Shown here: piece by piece, positions 23,743-31,204 of the stretch | Position numbering within the stretch: the first letter of the stretch is position 1 | Layout: each line of letters begins with the position of its first letter | From: a virus | Virus record (IMG/VR): IMGVR_UViG_3300009514_000013 | Location: 20,363 to 84,362 of that record | Reading direction: 5' to 3' (one strand) | DNA length: 64,000 nt | Notes under the pieces: generated by a model | What the model saw: only the letters and a program-made list of their open reading frames with translations | Database searches by the model: none | Told to the model about the DNA's origin: nothing | Position numbers and translations under genes: made by a program

Positions 23743-24162
23743 ATGTCGAATGCACAAGAACTATTTGAGAATCTCATCCTCACCGAAACTGATCTCTCTG
23801 GATTAGCCGCAACCATCGCTGTCCTCGCTTCTCCTAGCGATCGAGGTTCTGCACTTACTCGCATCTATATTGGTGTCGACTACTGCAACAAGCTCCTCAA
23901 TCAACTTCTCCAATTGACAGATCAAGAGCTTCCATTCCGAGACAAGTTCTTGAAACTTAGTGATGTGTACCAACGGCGTTTGAGTGCTCTTGAAGAGATC
24001 GGAAATCAAAGTCGTATACCTACGGTTGGAGCTATGACTACCGTTTCTTGGGTTGTTGAACTGGTTGATGAACCACTCCGTGAGATTGTTGATGGGTTGA
24101 AGACACTGGCAGCGATTTCATCAATCGAGAACTTCTTGCGTTGGTGTCTGCTCAGAGTGTGA
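23743..24162 (+). CDS. Hypothetical helical protein
   Basis: 139 residues, mainly alpha-helical, acidic and amphipathic. No recognised motif. The preceding 34 bases hold no clear SD. Part of the early accessory operon. Confidence 0.5.
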   Translation: MSNAQELFENLILTETDLSGLAATIAVLASPSDRGSALTRIYIGVDYCNKLLNQLLQLTDQELPFRDKFLKLSDVYQRRLSALEEIGNQSRIPTVGAMTTVSWVVELVDEPLREIVDGLKTLAAISSIENFLRWCLLRV

Positions 24163-24178
24163 TAAGTTCGAAATTGAA

Positions 24179-24514
24179 ATGACCAAGTGCGTTGGCTGCG
24201 AATGGCCATCAGGTTGTAAAGCTCAATTCAACCCACCCAAAATCATGATCCGGAATCGTTATCGGTACTTGTGCAAAGCTCATGTTCAGATAGCCGAAAG
24301 AGATCCGATCTCAACAGCAGAAACTTTCTGGGCGCTCGACAATTGGAAACCGAAAGATATGGTTTGTCCGCTCTGTGATGGTCCGTTGATGACTACTGGC
24401 GTCTGTGTGAGTTGTGACGAACTCCTAGTCAGACGGGAAATAGCTGGTCTTTTTGACAAGTTGGTGACTGAAGAGGTTCCTGATGAGGACGACGAATCCT
24501 CAGAAGCTGCCTAG
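24179..24514 (+). CDS. Zinc-binding protein with two Cys clusters
   Basis: 111 residues. An N-terminal cluster (CVGCEWPSGC, then CKAH) and a C-terminal ribbon (CPLCDGPL...CVSCDE) suggest two metal sites, followed by an acidic tail. The stop TAG abuts palindrome site 4. Unknown function. Confidence 0.6.
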   Translation: MTKCVGCEWPSGCKAQFNPPKIMIRNRYRYLCKAHVQIAERDPISTAETFWALDNWKPKDMVCPLCDGPLMTTGVCVSCDELLVRREIAGLFDKLVTEEVPDEDDESSEAA

Positions 24515-24530
24515 GTTAAAGCGATTTAAC
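24515..24530. promoter_or_regulatory. Palindrome GTTAAAGCGATTTAAC (site 4)
   Basis: Identical to site 1. It begins at the first base after the upstream stop and ends two bases before ATG 24533, again leaving no room for an SD. Confidence 0.7.
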
Positions 24531-24532
24531 AC

Positions 24533-24901
24533 ATGGAGAACACCGACGAGATTCGTATCCATCTCACCACCCTGGTGCAGAACGCTGCGAGAGCCTGCAA
24601 AATAGCCGGTCTCGAGCATGAATTCAGAAAGCTGTCCCAAGTCCAGGTAGATTTCAAAACCCGCCTAGCGTGCGTTTTCAAAGCTGTCAGGCTGGTGGAG
24701 ACTTCCATCTTGGTGAATTGGGGTAAATCGCTCATGACCCCAGGTTTTTCTGGCCTAGCCGCGGAATCTATTGCTATCGTTCGATTAGGGGCTATCACTG
24801 CTCTCACGGAGGCTGATGTAGATGTCAAAAGGAAATGGATCCAAGAACTGGTCAACCGTTCCGACTGTAAAGTTCTCTCCTACTCGAAAGAAGGAACTTG
24901 A
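24533..24901 (+). CDS. Hypothetical helical protein behind a palindrome
   Basis: 122 residues, helical, amphipathic, with a hydrophobic patch but no membrane span. Higher GC at some codons than neighbours. The start is set by ATG 24533 immediately after site 4. Overlaps the next gene by 80 bases, so one of the two 3' or 5' boundaries may be wrong. Confidence 0.5.
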   Translation: MENTDEIRIHLTTLVQNAARACKIAGLEHEFRKLSQVQVDFKTRLACVFKAVRLVETSILVNWGKSLMTPGFSGLAAESIAIVRLGAITALTEADVDVKRKWIQELVNRSDCKVLSYSKEGT

Positions 24902-25211
24902 GAAGCTATTCGAAGAACGTGTCGAACAGTACCTGGGTGATCCGACGATCAAAGAATTGGTGCAACGATACAGAAAGAAGATCGATCTACAAGAAGAGAT
25001 CTTCGCATCTCCAATTGATGTTCATGAAGCTTTCGACGCGGTAGTTGTTGCCCACTGCTTCGCAGATCACGAACCAGTTGACCTAGCGAAGAAGGTTGAA
25101 AGTAACCTAGTTATGGTTCGTGCGATGTGTCGCCACTACAAGAAACTTGCTGACATCTGGAAAGAGAACTGTGATGCTCTTTGCGAATTGGTGAAAAATG
25201 ACGACGTTTGA
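24822..25211 (+). CDS. Hypothetical protein
   Basis: 129 residues from ATG 24822 with GGAGG upstream. Basic start, then helical (RKKELEKLFEERVEQYL; KVESNLVMVRAMCRHYKKL). No family recognised. Overlaps both neighbours. Confidence 0.5.
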   Translation: MSKGNGSKNWSTVPTVKFSPTRKKELEKLFEERVEQYLGDPTIKELVQRYRKKIDLQEEIFASPIDVHEAFDAVVVAHCFADHEPVDLAKKVESNLVMVRAMCRHYKKLADIWKENCDALCELVKNDDV

Positions 25212-25608
25212 AGAGAAGTACCCAAATGTGAAACCAGCTCCTCTTCTTTCGGATAGCGATCGAAATAGGTGGATCGTAGAAAAAGAACCACAGAAGGTAG
25301 AGACAGAAGATCTCGTTGTAGAGGAGAAAAAGGCTGAACCTGTTGTTGATCGATGGGCGAAGATTGGCAAACTCTCTCTCAATCTCGACGGGATCGGTGG
25401 TACAGTTCCAGAACTTCTCTTGCTCCTCATTGCAGAAGTTAGAGAGTTGGTGATGCAACCAAAACAAGAAACAGTTGCTTCAGTGGTTCAATCCAGACCG
25501 GATTTGCAGAATGCTTTGAAAGACAGCATCGGAGAGATTCAAAAGATGATGGGTGCTCTCAACCGAGGTAAGCCAGGAACTCCATTGAAGAAGGTGAATG
25601 GAGAATGA
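25198..25608 (+). CDS. Hypothetical protein
   Basis: 136 residues; Lys/Glu-rich linker then a helical domain (VPELLLLLIAEVRELVM). The stop overlaps the start of xxSL member n. No function assigned. Confidence 0.5.
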   Translation: MTTFEEKYPNVKPAPLLSDSDRNRWIVEKEPQKVETEDLVVEEKKAEPVVDRWAKIGKLSLNLDGIGGTVPELLLLLIAEVRELVMQPKQETVASVVQSRPDLQNALKDSIGEIQKMMGALNRGKPGTPLKKVNGE

Positions 25609-25805
25609 AGAAGGTTGAAATGAAACCTCTTGGCTCCTCGCTTTGGTTCTCGCTTGAGGACTCGCTTGAGGACTCGCTTGAGTTCTCGCTTGAGGACTCG
25701 CTTGAGGACTCGCTTAAGGACTCGCTTTGGTCCTCGCTTGGCTCCTCGCTTTACTCCTCGCTTGGCTCCTCGCTTTGGTTCTCGCTTAGAGAGGAGTTGA
25801 AGTAG
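25605..25805 (+). CDS. xxSL-repeat microprotein, member n (expanded array)
   Basis: 66 residues; ATG 25605 in an ATGA overlap. Leader MKKVEMKPL is identical to member d. Thirteen units follow: GSSL-WFSL-EDSL-EDSL-EFSL and so on, then REELK. The variable positions favour E-D here and R/W/G in member d, so arrays expanded independently after a shared leader. Confidence 0.6.
   Translation: MKKVEMKPLGSSLWFSLEDSLEDSLEFSLEDSLEDSLKDSLWSSLGSSLYSSLGSSLWFSLREELK
25632..25787 (+). repeat. 12-bp in-frame tandem repeat, 13 units
   Basis: Units such as GAGGACTCGCTT, GGCTCCTCGCTT, TGGTTCTCGCTT. All retain TCGCTT. Several neighbouring units are identical, suggesting recent slippage. Confidence 0.95.
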
Positions 25806-26020
25806 TGATTCCTAAACCATCTCCATGGTCCAAGTGGGTTGTTAAATCTCTACAGATTGTAGGTGGAACCTTCTTGGGGTCTCTCATAAGCATGTTGGCA
25901 AGCAACTTCTTCCCTATATCACCGGGATTTCTACTTCTTTTGTATGGTCTCTCATGCTCCTGGGGTGTCGTCTTCATCACCGACCTCATGATTTTCTGGT
26001 CAAAACGTAAAAAGTCCTGA
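25805..26020 (+). CDS. Two-span membrane protein
   Basis: 71 residues from GTG 25805 (overlaps the TAG of member n), preceded by GAGGAG. Two hydrophobic helices (IVGGTFLGSLISMLASNFF and GFLLLLYGLSCSWGVVFI) and a basic C-terminus. Unknown function. Confidence 0.55.
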   Translation: MIPKPSPWSKWVVKSLQIVGGTFLGSLISMLASNFFPISPGFLLLLYGLSCSWGVVFITDLMIFWSKRKKS

Positions 26021-26034
26021 TAAGGAAGAACGTA

Positions 26035-26259
26035 ATGAAAAATGAACACCAAGCTGTCGTACTAGCAATGGCTCAGCACATTTACAAAGATCTTGTCGCC
26101 AAGAACATCACTAGTGAAGTGATGACGGATCCACCAGAAGGAGAAAAAGCTGACCAACTTGCCGACGCTCTAGGCAACGCAGCTGTCTTCTCAATCCAGG
26201 CTGCTGAGATCTTCCTCGCATCAGCAGAAGGTTGGTTTGGTGACGAAGAGGGTAAGTAA
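26035..26259 (+). CDS. Hypothetical protein
   Basis: 74 residues; RBS AAGGAAG. Helical, acidic. The stop shares a base with the ClpP-like start, so the two are co-translated. Confidence 0.5.
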   Translation: MKNEHQAVVLAMAQHIYKDLVAKNITSEVMTDPPEGEKADQLADALGNAAVFSIQAAEIFLASAEGWFGDEEGK

Positions 26260-27059
26260 TGGCTGTTGCTCTCATTAAAGAAGACATTGATCGTTGGTTC
26301 GAATATGGAGTCTACCCGCGAACAAGGACGATCTACTTAGGTGGTATTCATGGATACGATCATGGTGAAGATGAAGACCATTTGGGTGAGTCTGGGATCT
26401 ATTGGAACACCGCACGACGGATGATTCAGAGCCTACACTTACTTGATAGCAACATTGATCAACCTATTACTGTTGTGATGAATAGCGTTGGTGGTGACTG
26501 GCAGCATGGAATGGCAATCTACGATGCGATTCGTTTGTCAAAATGTCATATAACGATCATTAACATGTCTCATGCTCGTTCCATGACGAGTTTGATTTTC
26601 CAAGCAGCCGATCTGCGCATCATTGCACCGAACGGCTATTACATGATTCACGATGGGACCAGTGGATTTGGAGGTATCCCAAGATCAGCTATCAACTGGA
26701 TACAGTACGAAAAAGATGTGATCTTGCCAAAGATGTACAGTATTTATTTGGAACGTATCAAAGAGGTGGATGGTAAAGGGGAGTACAAAGTTGACATCCA
26801 CGAAGCAGCTGAGATTTTGAATTCGAAAATCCCAGATGGTTCAAAGCGAATTCTTCCATCGAGAGGGATTGAAGGTATCAAACTCTCTCATATTCAAGCT
26901 CTTTGTTCTCAAGATACGATCTTCACACCTACGGAAATGATCCGACTTAACTTTGTTGATCGGATGATGGAAACTGGTGATCTTGTGGGGGCTTATGTGA
27001 ATCCGAAGATGCATGGTCTTCCGACAGGATTGGAGAGTCTTCAAGATGAAGACGAATAG
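26259..27059 (+). CDS. ClpP/crotonase-fold serine protease
   Basis: 266 residues. Characteristic motifs: MNSVGGDWQHGMAIYDAI (oxyanion/Gly loop), HARSMTS (nucleophile Ser in the ClpP position), MIHDGTSG (catalytic His) and a late FVD Asp. In phages this fold serves as prohead protease or a ClpP relative. Here it lies before the terminase nuclease and 6 kb from the portal, so prohead maturation is plausible but not certain. Confidence 0.85.
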   Translation: MAVALIKEDIDRWFEYGVYPRTRTIYLGGIHGYDHGEDEDHLGESGIYWNTARRMIQSLHLLDSNIDQPITVVMNSVGGDWQHGMAIYDAIRLSKCHITIINMSHARSMTSLIFQAADLRIIAPNGYYMIHDGTSGFGGIPRSAINWIQYEKDVILPKMYSIYLERIKEVDGKGEYKVDIHEAAEILNSKIPDGSKRILPSRGIEGIKLSHIQALCSQDTIFTPTEMIRLNFVDRMMETGDLVGAYVNPKMHGLPTGLESLQDEDE

Positions 27060-27067
27060 GACTGCTT

Positions 27068-28216
27068 ATGAAACGGAAAAAATGCGGCAAATGCGGCAAA
27101 GTCAGACAGATGGCTTTGAACGGAAAAAGAAAAGATGGGGCTCAGAAATATAGAAACGTATGTAATTCTTGCAAAGGTAAATCTCCTAATAATCGTCGAA
27201 AAGTTGAACGTCCCATCAAGACAAAGATTCCAGATGAAGCTCCGACCAAAAACCCACAAATACTGAAACTGTGGCAGCTGGCTTCAACACGACCTCAAGC
27301 ATTCGAAGAACTCTGCGATCGTATGGATGTGTCACCGAAGATCATGCGGAAACTGATCCAAGAAGCTAGGGATGGTGGTTTAAGCATTCATGTAGAAAAC
27401 GATCATGTTGGTGCTCGAGTCCAATCTATTGATGACGAACAAAATCTTTTCCACAAGAACGATATTTCTCCTGTGGTCGGTAAAGAAGTTGTTGTAGGTG
27501 TTATTTCCGATACCCACTACGGATCGAAGTACTGCCTTCGTGGTCACATCAAAGACGCAGTGAAGAAGATGTACGAAGCTGGTGCTCGAATCATTCTTCA
27601 TCCTGGAGATGTGATCGATGGTTGTTATCGACACGGTGAGTTCGAACTCACTCATTACGGTTTAGAGGATCAAGTTCGTGACCTTTTCAAGAATCTACCC
27701 AAACACAAGGGTTTATCGTATCACTGCATCACTGGCAATCATGACGACACGTTCTGGGACCGGACCGGAGTCAATGTTGGTCACTATATCGAAGGGACCT
27801 TTAGGCGTCGTGGACGAAACGATATTCACTTCTACGGCCAACGAGGAGCTTTCCTCAATATATACGGCGTTCGAGTACATTTGTGGCACCCACGAGGTGG
27901 AGGGAGTTACGCTCGAAGTTATGCCCTCCAGAAAAAACTAGAAGGGTACATGCCGGGTGAGAAGCCAAAGATCATGGTGGCTGGCCACTGGCATCAGTAC
28001 TGTCATATTCACGAGAGAGGTATCCACGCATTTATGTGCCCGACCTTCCAAGGGGGAGGATCTGCGTTTGGTCGCTCGATGAGAGGTTCTCCGAATATCG
28101 GTGGATTGTTGTTTAGATGGCGTCTTGCGGAAAACGGAACCCTCCGACAATTCAATTCCGAGAAATTCACCTATTACGAGAGAGAAGTTGTCCACGAGGT
28201 TGGAGAATCTGAGTAG
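27068..28216 (+). CDS. Zinc-ribbon, HTH and metallophosphoesterase protein
   Basis: 382 residues. The N-terminus has two CxxC pairs (CGKCGKVRQM and CNSCKGK); residues about 70-110 form a helix-turn-helix (FEELCDRMDVSPKIMRKLI); the rest is a metallophosphoesterase with SDTHYG, GDVIDG, GNHDD, HPRGG and GHWHQ. The DNA-binding N-terminus suggests a nuclease or phosphatase acting at DNA, possibly tied to packaging as it is near the terminase nuclease. That link is inferred. Confidence 0.85.
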   Translation: MKRKKCGKCGKVRQMALNGKRKDGAQKYRNVCNSCKGKSPNNRRKVERPIKTKIPDEAPTKNPQILKLWQLASTRPQAFEELCDRMDVSPKIMRKLIQEARDGGLSIHVENDHVGARVQSIDDEQNLFHKNDISPVVGKEVVVGVISDTHYGSKYCLRGHIKDAVKKMYEAGARIILHPGDVIDGCYRHGEFELTHYGLEDQVRDLFKNLPKHKGLSYHCITGNHDDTFWDRTGVNVGHYIEGTFRRRGRNDIHFYGQRGAFLNIYGVRVHLWHPRGGGSYARSYALQKKLEGYMPGEKPKIMVAGHWHQYCHIHERGIHAFMCPTFQGGGSAFGRSMRGSPNIGGLLFRWRLAENGTLRQFNSEKFTYYEREVVHEVGESE

Positions 28217-28298
28217 TTTGGCAGGAACCTAGCTCCTGACGTATCTTCAATCTAGAGACTTACTTGGATCTGTTCTAAGGGGTTCTCCGGAATGAGAT

Positions 28299-28661
28299 AT
28301 GAAAAGTTTCCTGTTAGCAATCGCCCTATTCCTCGTACCTGCCATGGCATCGGCCGATTGTCGCGTTGTTCGTTCAGCTACTAAGAAAAGTAAAGAGTTC
28401 GTAACAACCATCTCATGCACGATCGAAGGTCAGTTGGTGGACCTCCTCCTCATCCGCCAACACCTGGCTGCGGTGAAAATCCAAAACAAAGATTCTGGTT
28501 CGTTGATAACGGTGCATGAGGATGATCTCATCTTGAATGTTGAAGCATGGTCATGGGCGATCATCCGCCTCCAGAACATCATCCATGAACAAGGTAAAGT
28601 GATTCAGAAGCTACAAAAGTCTTGTCGGAAGCATTGTTTTACGACTAAAGATAAGAAGTGA
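28299..28661 (+). CDS. Secreted periplasmic protein
   Basis: 120 residues. A signal peptide (MKSFLLAIALFLVPAMASA, cleavage before DC) and a mature part with four Cys and a helical C-terminus. It could be a spanin-like or envelope protein; no lysis gene cluster is seen. Upstream 28217-28298 (83 bases) holds only a short CAGGA...TCCTG hairpin. Overlaps the next GTG start. Confidence 0.6.
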   Translation: MKSFLLAIALFLVPAMASADCRVVRSATKKSKEFVTTISCTIEGQLVDLLLIRQHLAAVKIQNKDSGSLITVHEDDLILNVEAWSWAIIRLQNIIHEQGKVIQKLQKSCRKHCFTTKDKK

Positions 28662-28969
28662 CTTCAGACAAGACTCCTCCTGAAGAATGGCTGTTCGAGC
28701 AACCGGATCCGGTCAAACAATATGCGAATCGACTACGAGATGAGTGGTATCGGGAAGACATTAAACTTCTCAGATCGAGAATTCGTGACCTCGAACAGCA
28801 GAAAGTAGAAGTTGGAAAAGAACGTGATCGATGGGCGAAGCGTATGAAGCTCCTTGAAGCTCGAATCAGACACGCAGCTGAAACTCTCGATGGTGGCTTC
28901 AGTCCACCCGAGATCAATGAAATCCGCAAAACCAGAGGTCTACCAATCATCAAACAACTGGAGGACTAG
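28658..28969 (+). CDS. Coiled-coil protein
   Basis: 103 residues from GTG 28658 (overlaps TGA). A central coiled coil (RIRDLEQQKVEVGKERDRW) is flanked by short helices. It lies immediately before the terminase nuclease gene, and its last codons carry that gene's GGAGGA. Possible assembly factor. Confidence 0.55.
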   Translation: MTSDKTPPEEWLFEQPDPVKQYANRLRDEWYREDIKLLRSRIRDLEQQKVEVGKERDRWAKRMKLLEARIRHAAETLDGGFSPPEINEIRKTRGLPIIKQLED

Positions 28970-29743
28970 GTGTCAATTCCAATCCGTCTCAAGTCGATTC
29001 CTCTATGGGTTGAACACTGGTCAGAAGAATCACTCCGGAAGAGATACTCCCAAGAACCAAGAGCATTCGAACGCGGATTCAGACTCAAGGCATTCTCTGA
29101 TGATGAAGCAACATTCCCGAGCTTCTCCCAATGCGAAGTCCCTGGGATCACTCTTGGAGAGATTCAACGATCGAACTGGCCCAAGTTCACAGGAGTCGAC
29201 CTCTCATCTAAGAAGCGTCCTGGTAACACCATTGCCACGGTTGCAGTCGATCCGAAGACAAGACGTCGATATCCCATAGACATTCGATATGGTGCCTGGA
29301 GGTCATCTGAGACGGCTGAGCAAATCCGTATTGTTGATGAACTCTTCAGCCCGATGGTTATCATGGTTGAAGACAACGCTTACCAAGAGGCTCTCCTGGA
29401 TTGGATCTCTGATGACAAGTCTCGGTTTCCGTATTGGGTTAAGATCGAAGCCACTACCACTACAGGTGGTAGAAAGTCGGATCTAGAGAAAGGTCTCCCC
29501 GGACTTGAGGTCGAATTCTCGAAAAAGGGTTGGGCGTTTCCCCTATCCGAGTATGAGAATGTGACTCCTGATGAGGCACCACCAGCTGGCCACTGGGCGC
29601 GTTTAGCCCAAGAACTTCGCCATCACCCCATTGCAGCTACATCGGACGGTGTAATGGCTTTGTGGTTCGCCAGGCAAGGTATTGAACTCTACGGCGGAAT
29701 GGCTTTCCACGATGTCCAAATTGGAGACTTGACAGTCCGCTAA
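28970..29743 (+). CDS. Terminase large subunit, separate nuclease domain
   Basis: 257 residues from GTG 28970, with GGAGGA at 28960-28965. Reads as the C-terminal half of TerL: linker PLWVEHWSEESLRKRY (residues 11-26), then RNase H-like nuclease with GVDLS (Asp77), IMVEDNAYQ (Glu134/Asp135) and TSDGVMALWFA (Asp226), the three acidic positions of T4 gp17 D401/E458/D542. It should cut phage concatemers in complex with the ATPase at 13970. The stand-alone gene has its own SD and a natural start. Confidence 0.85.
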   Translation: MSIPIRLKSIPLWVEHWSEESLRKRYSQEPRAFERGFRLKAFSDDEATFPSFSQCEVPGITLGEIQRSNWPKFTGVDLSSKKRPGNTIATVAVDPKTRRRYPIDIRYGAWRSSETAEQIRIVDELFSPMVIMVEDNAYQEALLDWISDDKSRFPYWVKIEATTTTGGRKSDLEKGLPGLEVEFSKKGWAFPLSEYENVTPDEAPPAGHWARLAQELRHHPIAATSDGVMALWFARQGIELYGGMAFHDVQIGDLTVR

Positions 29744-29763
29744 CACTAATTTGATCTTTTATA

Positions 29764-29951
29764 GGTTGTGCACGCAAACGTGACGGAGGGTCGTAAAAGG
29801 AGTACTGGTGGTCCGGGTTGCGACGGAGAAGCCTGCGAGACTGGCGTATACAGGGGGATGAGACACATGCTGAAGCCCCGATACCAGTCAGGTGGCATTG
29901 TGGTTCCGACTGCGATGTTCATCAGTTGTGTGACGATCGGGAGAGACCGAT
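29764..29951 (+). ncRNA. Candidate structured RNA after the terminase nuclease gene
   Basis: No convincing coding frame. Stem-loops by eye: CACG-CAAA-CGTG (29771-29782); GTCGTAA (29790-29796) with TTGCGAC (29818-29824); CCT...GACTGG..TAT (29832-29849) with ATA-CCAGTC-AGG (29881-29892), enclosing GGGG/CCCC; ATCGG-GAGAGA-CCGAT (about 29935-29951). Several stems include G-U pairs, as expected of RNA. With the tRNA-like domain that follows it fills a gap of about 300 bases. Confidence 0.45.
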
Positions 29952-29954
29952 ATC

Positions 29955-30034
29955 GGGGATGAGAAGGGTTCGACAGTCTGATGAAATCCTGAAAGGGACC
30001 AGGCTGGACCAGCGTTCGATTCGCTGCATCTCCA
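29955..30034 (+). ncRNA. tmRNA-like tRNA domain without a tag region
   Basis: 80 nt. Acceptor GGGGATG (29955-29961) pairs with CATCTCC (30027-30033) with a G-U at pair 3-70 and A73, the alanine identity set. The 5' half has GGGTTCGAC, the tmRNA D-loop hallmark; the 3' half has GGAC directly before T-arm CAGCG-TTCGATT-CGCTG. Between them CAGTCT (29974-29979) pairs with AGGCTG (30001-30006) as a short P2 helix. The roughly 250-nt mRNA-like part of normal tmRNA is absent. CCA is not encoded. It does not fit a normal tRNA. Confidence 0.55.
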
Positions 30035-30071
30035 TTGAAACCAGGTGGGCAAATGAGCCTAGCTTTATTGG

Positions 30072-30269
30072 ATGCGTATGAACTCGGTAAGAAAACATGC
30101 TCTCAAAGCGGGAATGGCCAACTCCATGTGGACCCCTGAAGATATCCGTGAAATTCGCAAGTTGAGGGAAGAGGGTTCCTCTTACAAGGAAATCCTTTAC
30201 ATGTACCCGATGTCCAAATCCACACTTTCCTACATTGTGAATTACAAAACCCATGTATCATCTCTCTAG
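30072..30269 (+). CDS. Small helix-turn-helix protein
   Basis: 65 residues; ATG 30072 or, more conservatively, ATG 30114. The C-terminal segment WTPEDIREIRKLREEGSSYK and STLSYIVNYKTHV has the layout of resolvase/transposase-type HTH. A possible regulator of virion genes. A 28-codon frame at 30053 overlaps and is not called. Confidence 0.5.
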   Translation: MRMNSVRKHALKAGMANSMWTPEDIREIRKLREEGSSYKEILYMYPMSKSTLSYIVNYKTHVSSL

Positions 30270-30277
30270 AGAAAGAG

Positions 30278-30634
30278 ATGGACTCATACTCCAAATCGGA
30301 TTTCGAACTTCTTGTTTTTGAGAGTGGGATAGCATTCTCCATCCGAGAAAAAGGCGGTAGCAAAGCAAGATTTGAGAACGTGTCGATAGATGCTATTGGC
30401 ATTTCAACAAGTGGTTTTCTTTATGGATATTGGTACCCGATAGATGCGGATTTCCCGACTCGCATCACTGGAGTTTCTTTCAAAGCGGTGTGCGAATTCT
30501 GCGAAAGCGAGATGGTTGTCCGTCGCATTACGAAGAAACCTGCTCAGTTCAGTGTGTCTTGCAAAGAGTGTAAAAGAATTCTGAATGTTCCGAATCGTCC
30601 TCCGCTACGTCTGGTGATCAACAACAAAAAATGA
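30278..30634 (+). CDS. Protein with C-terminal zinc ribbon
   Basis: 118 residues. Beta-rich N-terminus; two C-x2-C pairs (CEFCE and CKECK) about 30 residues apart near the C-terminus. Unknown function. Confidence 0.55.
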   Translation: MDSYSKSDFELLVFESGIAFSIREKGGSKARFENVSIDAIGISTSGFLYGYWYPIDADFPTRITGVSFKAVCEFCESEMVVRRITKKPAQFSVSCKECKRILNVPNRPPLRLVINNKK

Positions 30635-30649
30635 TGTAGGTGTTGATCA

Positions 30650-31204
30650 ATGAGTGATTACGTCCGTGGAGACATCGTTAATCTAAACCGTGCTCAAAGT
30701 TCTCAAGTTGAGATTTTGACTGTCCCGACAACCGAAGATGAACCGTACACAATAACACTTCCGATCAACGAAGAATATAAGTCTTTCACATACTTAGCAT
30801 CGGTTGATGATTCGCTATCAGATGTTGCGTTTGGCCTCGAAGATGTTCTAGAGAAAGAACAAACCAAGTTCTCAGTTGCTGTGAATGACGATCAGGATGC
30901 TGTTGTCATCGTTGGACCGTTGGGTCTGTCATTTGAAGGCACTACCTCAACCAATCTTCGGTACTCGCTCATTGAAGACGCAGTTCGAGCCATTCGTCAC
31001 GATACTGGTGAAAAGATTGGAAACTGCCGTGTCCTCGCTTCGGAGAATTCTTTGGAGAAGCTTCGGGAATACGCTACAAGAGATCGTGATGGTACTGTTC
31101 GGATTGTGAATCAGATCCGGTTACGAGAATTGAATTCGGCTAATGTTTTCGAAGTGGAAGCTGATGAGATCCTCACAGTCATCGAAAGAGAAGGAACCGC
31201 ATGA
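30650..31204 (+). CDS. Hypothetical protein
   Basis: 184 residues, alpha/beta, acidic. No recognised motif. The stop overlaps the next start (ATGA). It lies in the run of small genes before the portal. Confidence 0.55.
   Translation: MSDYVRGDIVNLNRAQSSQVEILTVPTTEDEPYTITLPINEEYKSFTYLASVDDSLSDVAFGLEDVLEKEQTKFSVAVNDDQDAVVIVGPLGLSFEGTTSTNLRYSLIEDAVRAIRHDTGEKIGNCRVLASENSLEKLREYATRDRDGTVRIVNQIRLRELNSANVFEVEADEILTVIEREGTA

Noticed and set aside
23743-25608. Replication origin in the accessory genes
   Set aside because: No cluster of iterons or AT-rich block large enough was seen.
10669-25787. CRISPR-like repeats
   Set aside because: The 12-bp units abut with no spacers and are read in frame as protein.
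29768-29962. Open frame over the structured RNA
   Set aside because: Odd composition, weak GTG start, no SD, and overlaps strong stem-loops.
29955-30034. Ordinary tRNA gene
   Set aside because: Acceptor and T-arm fit, but there is no D-stem and no 5-bp/7-nt anticodon arm; the tmRNA-type 5' half fits better.
29955-30034. Permuted two-piece tmRNA
   Set aside because: The 5' half precedes the 3' half within 80 nt; a permuted gene would have the opposite order.
30053-30139. 28-codon frame next to the HTH gene
   Set aside because: Too short, competing frame, no family or overlap pattern.
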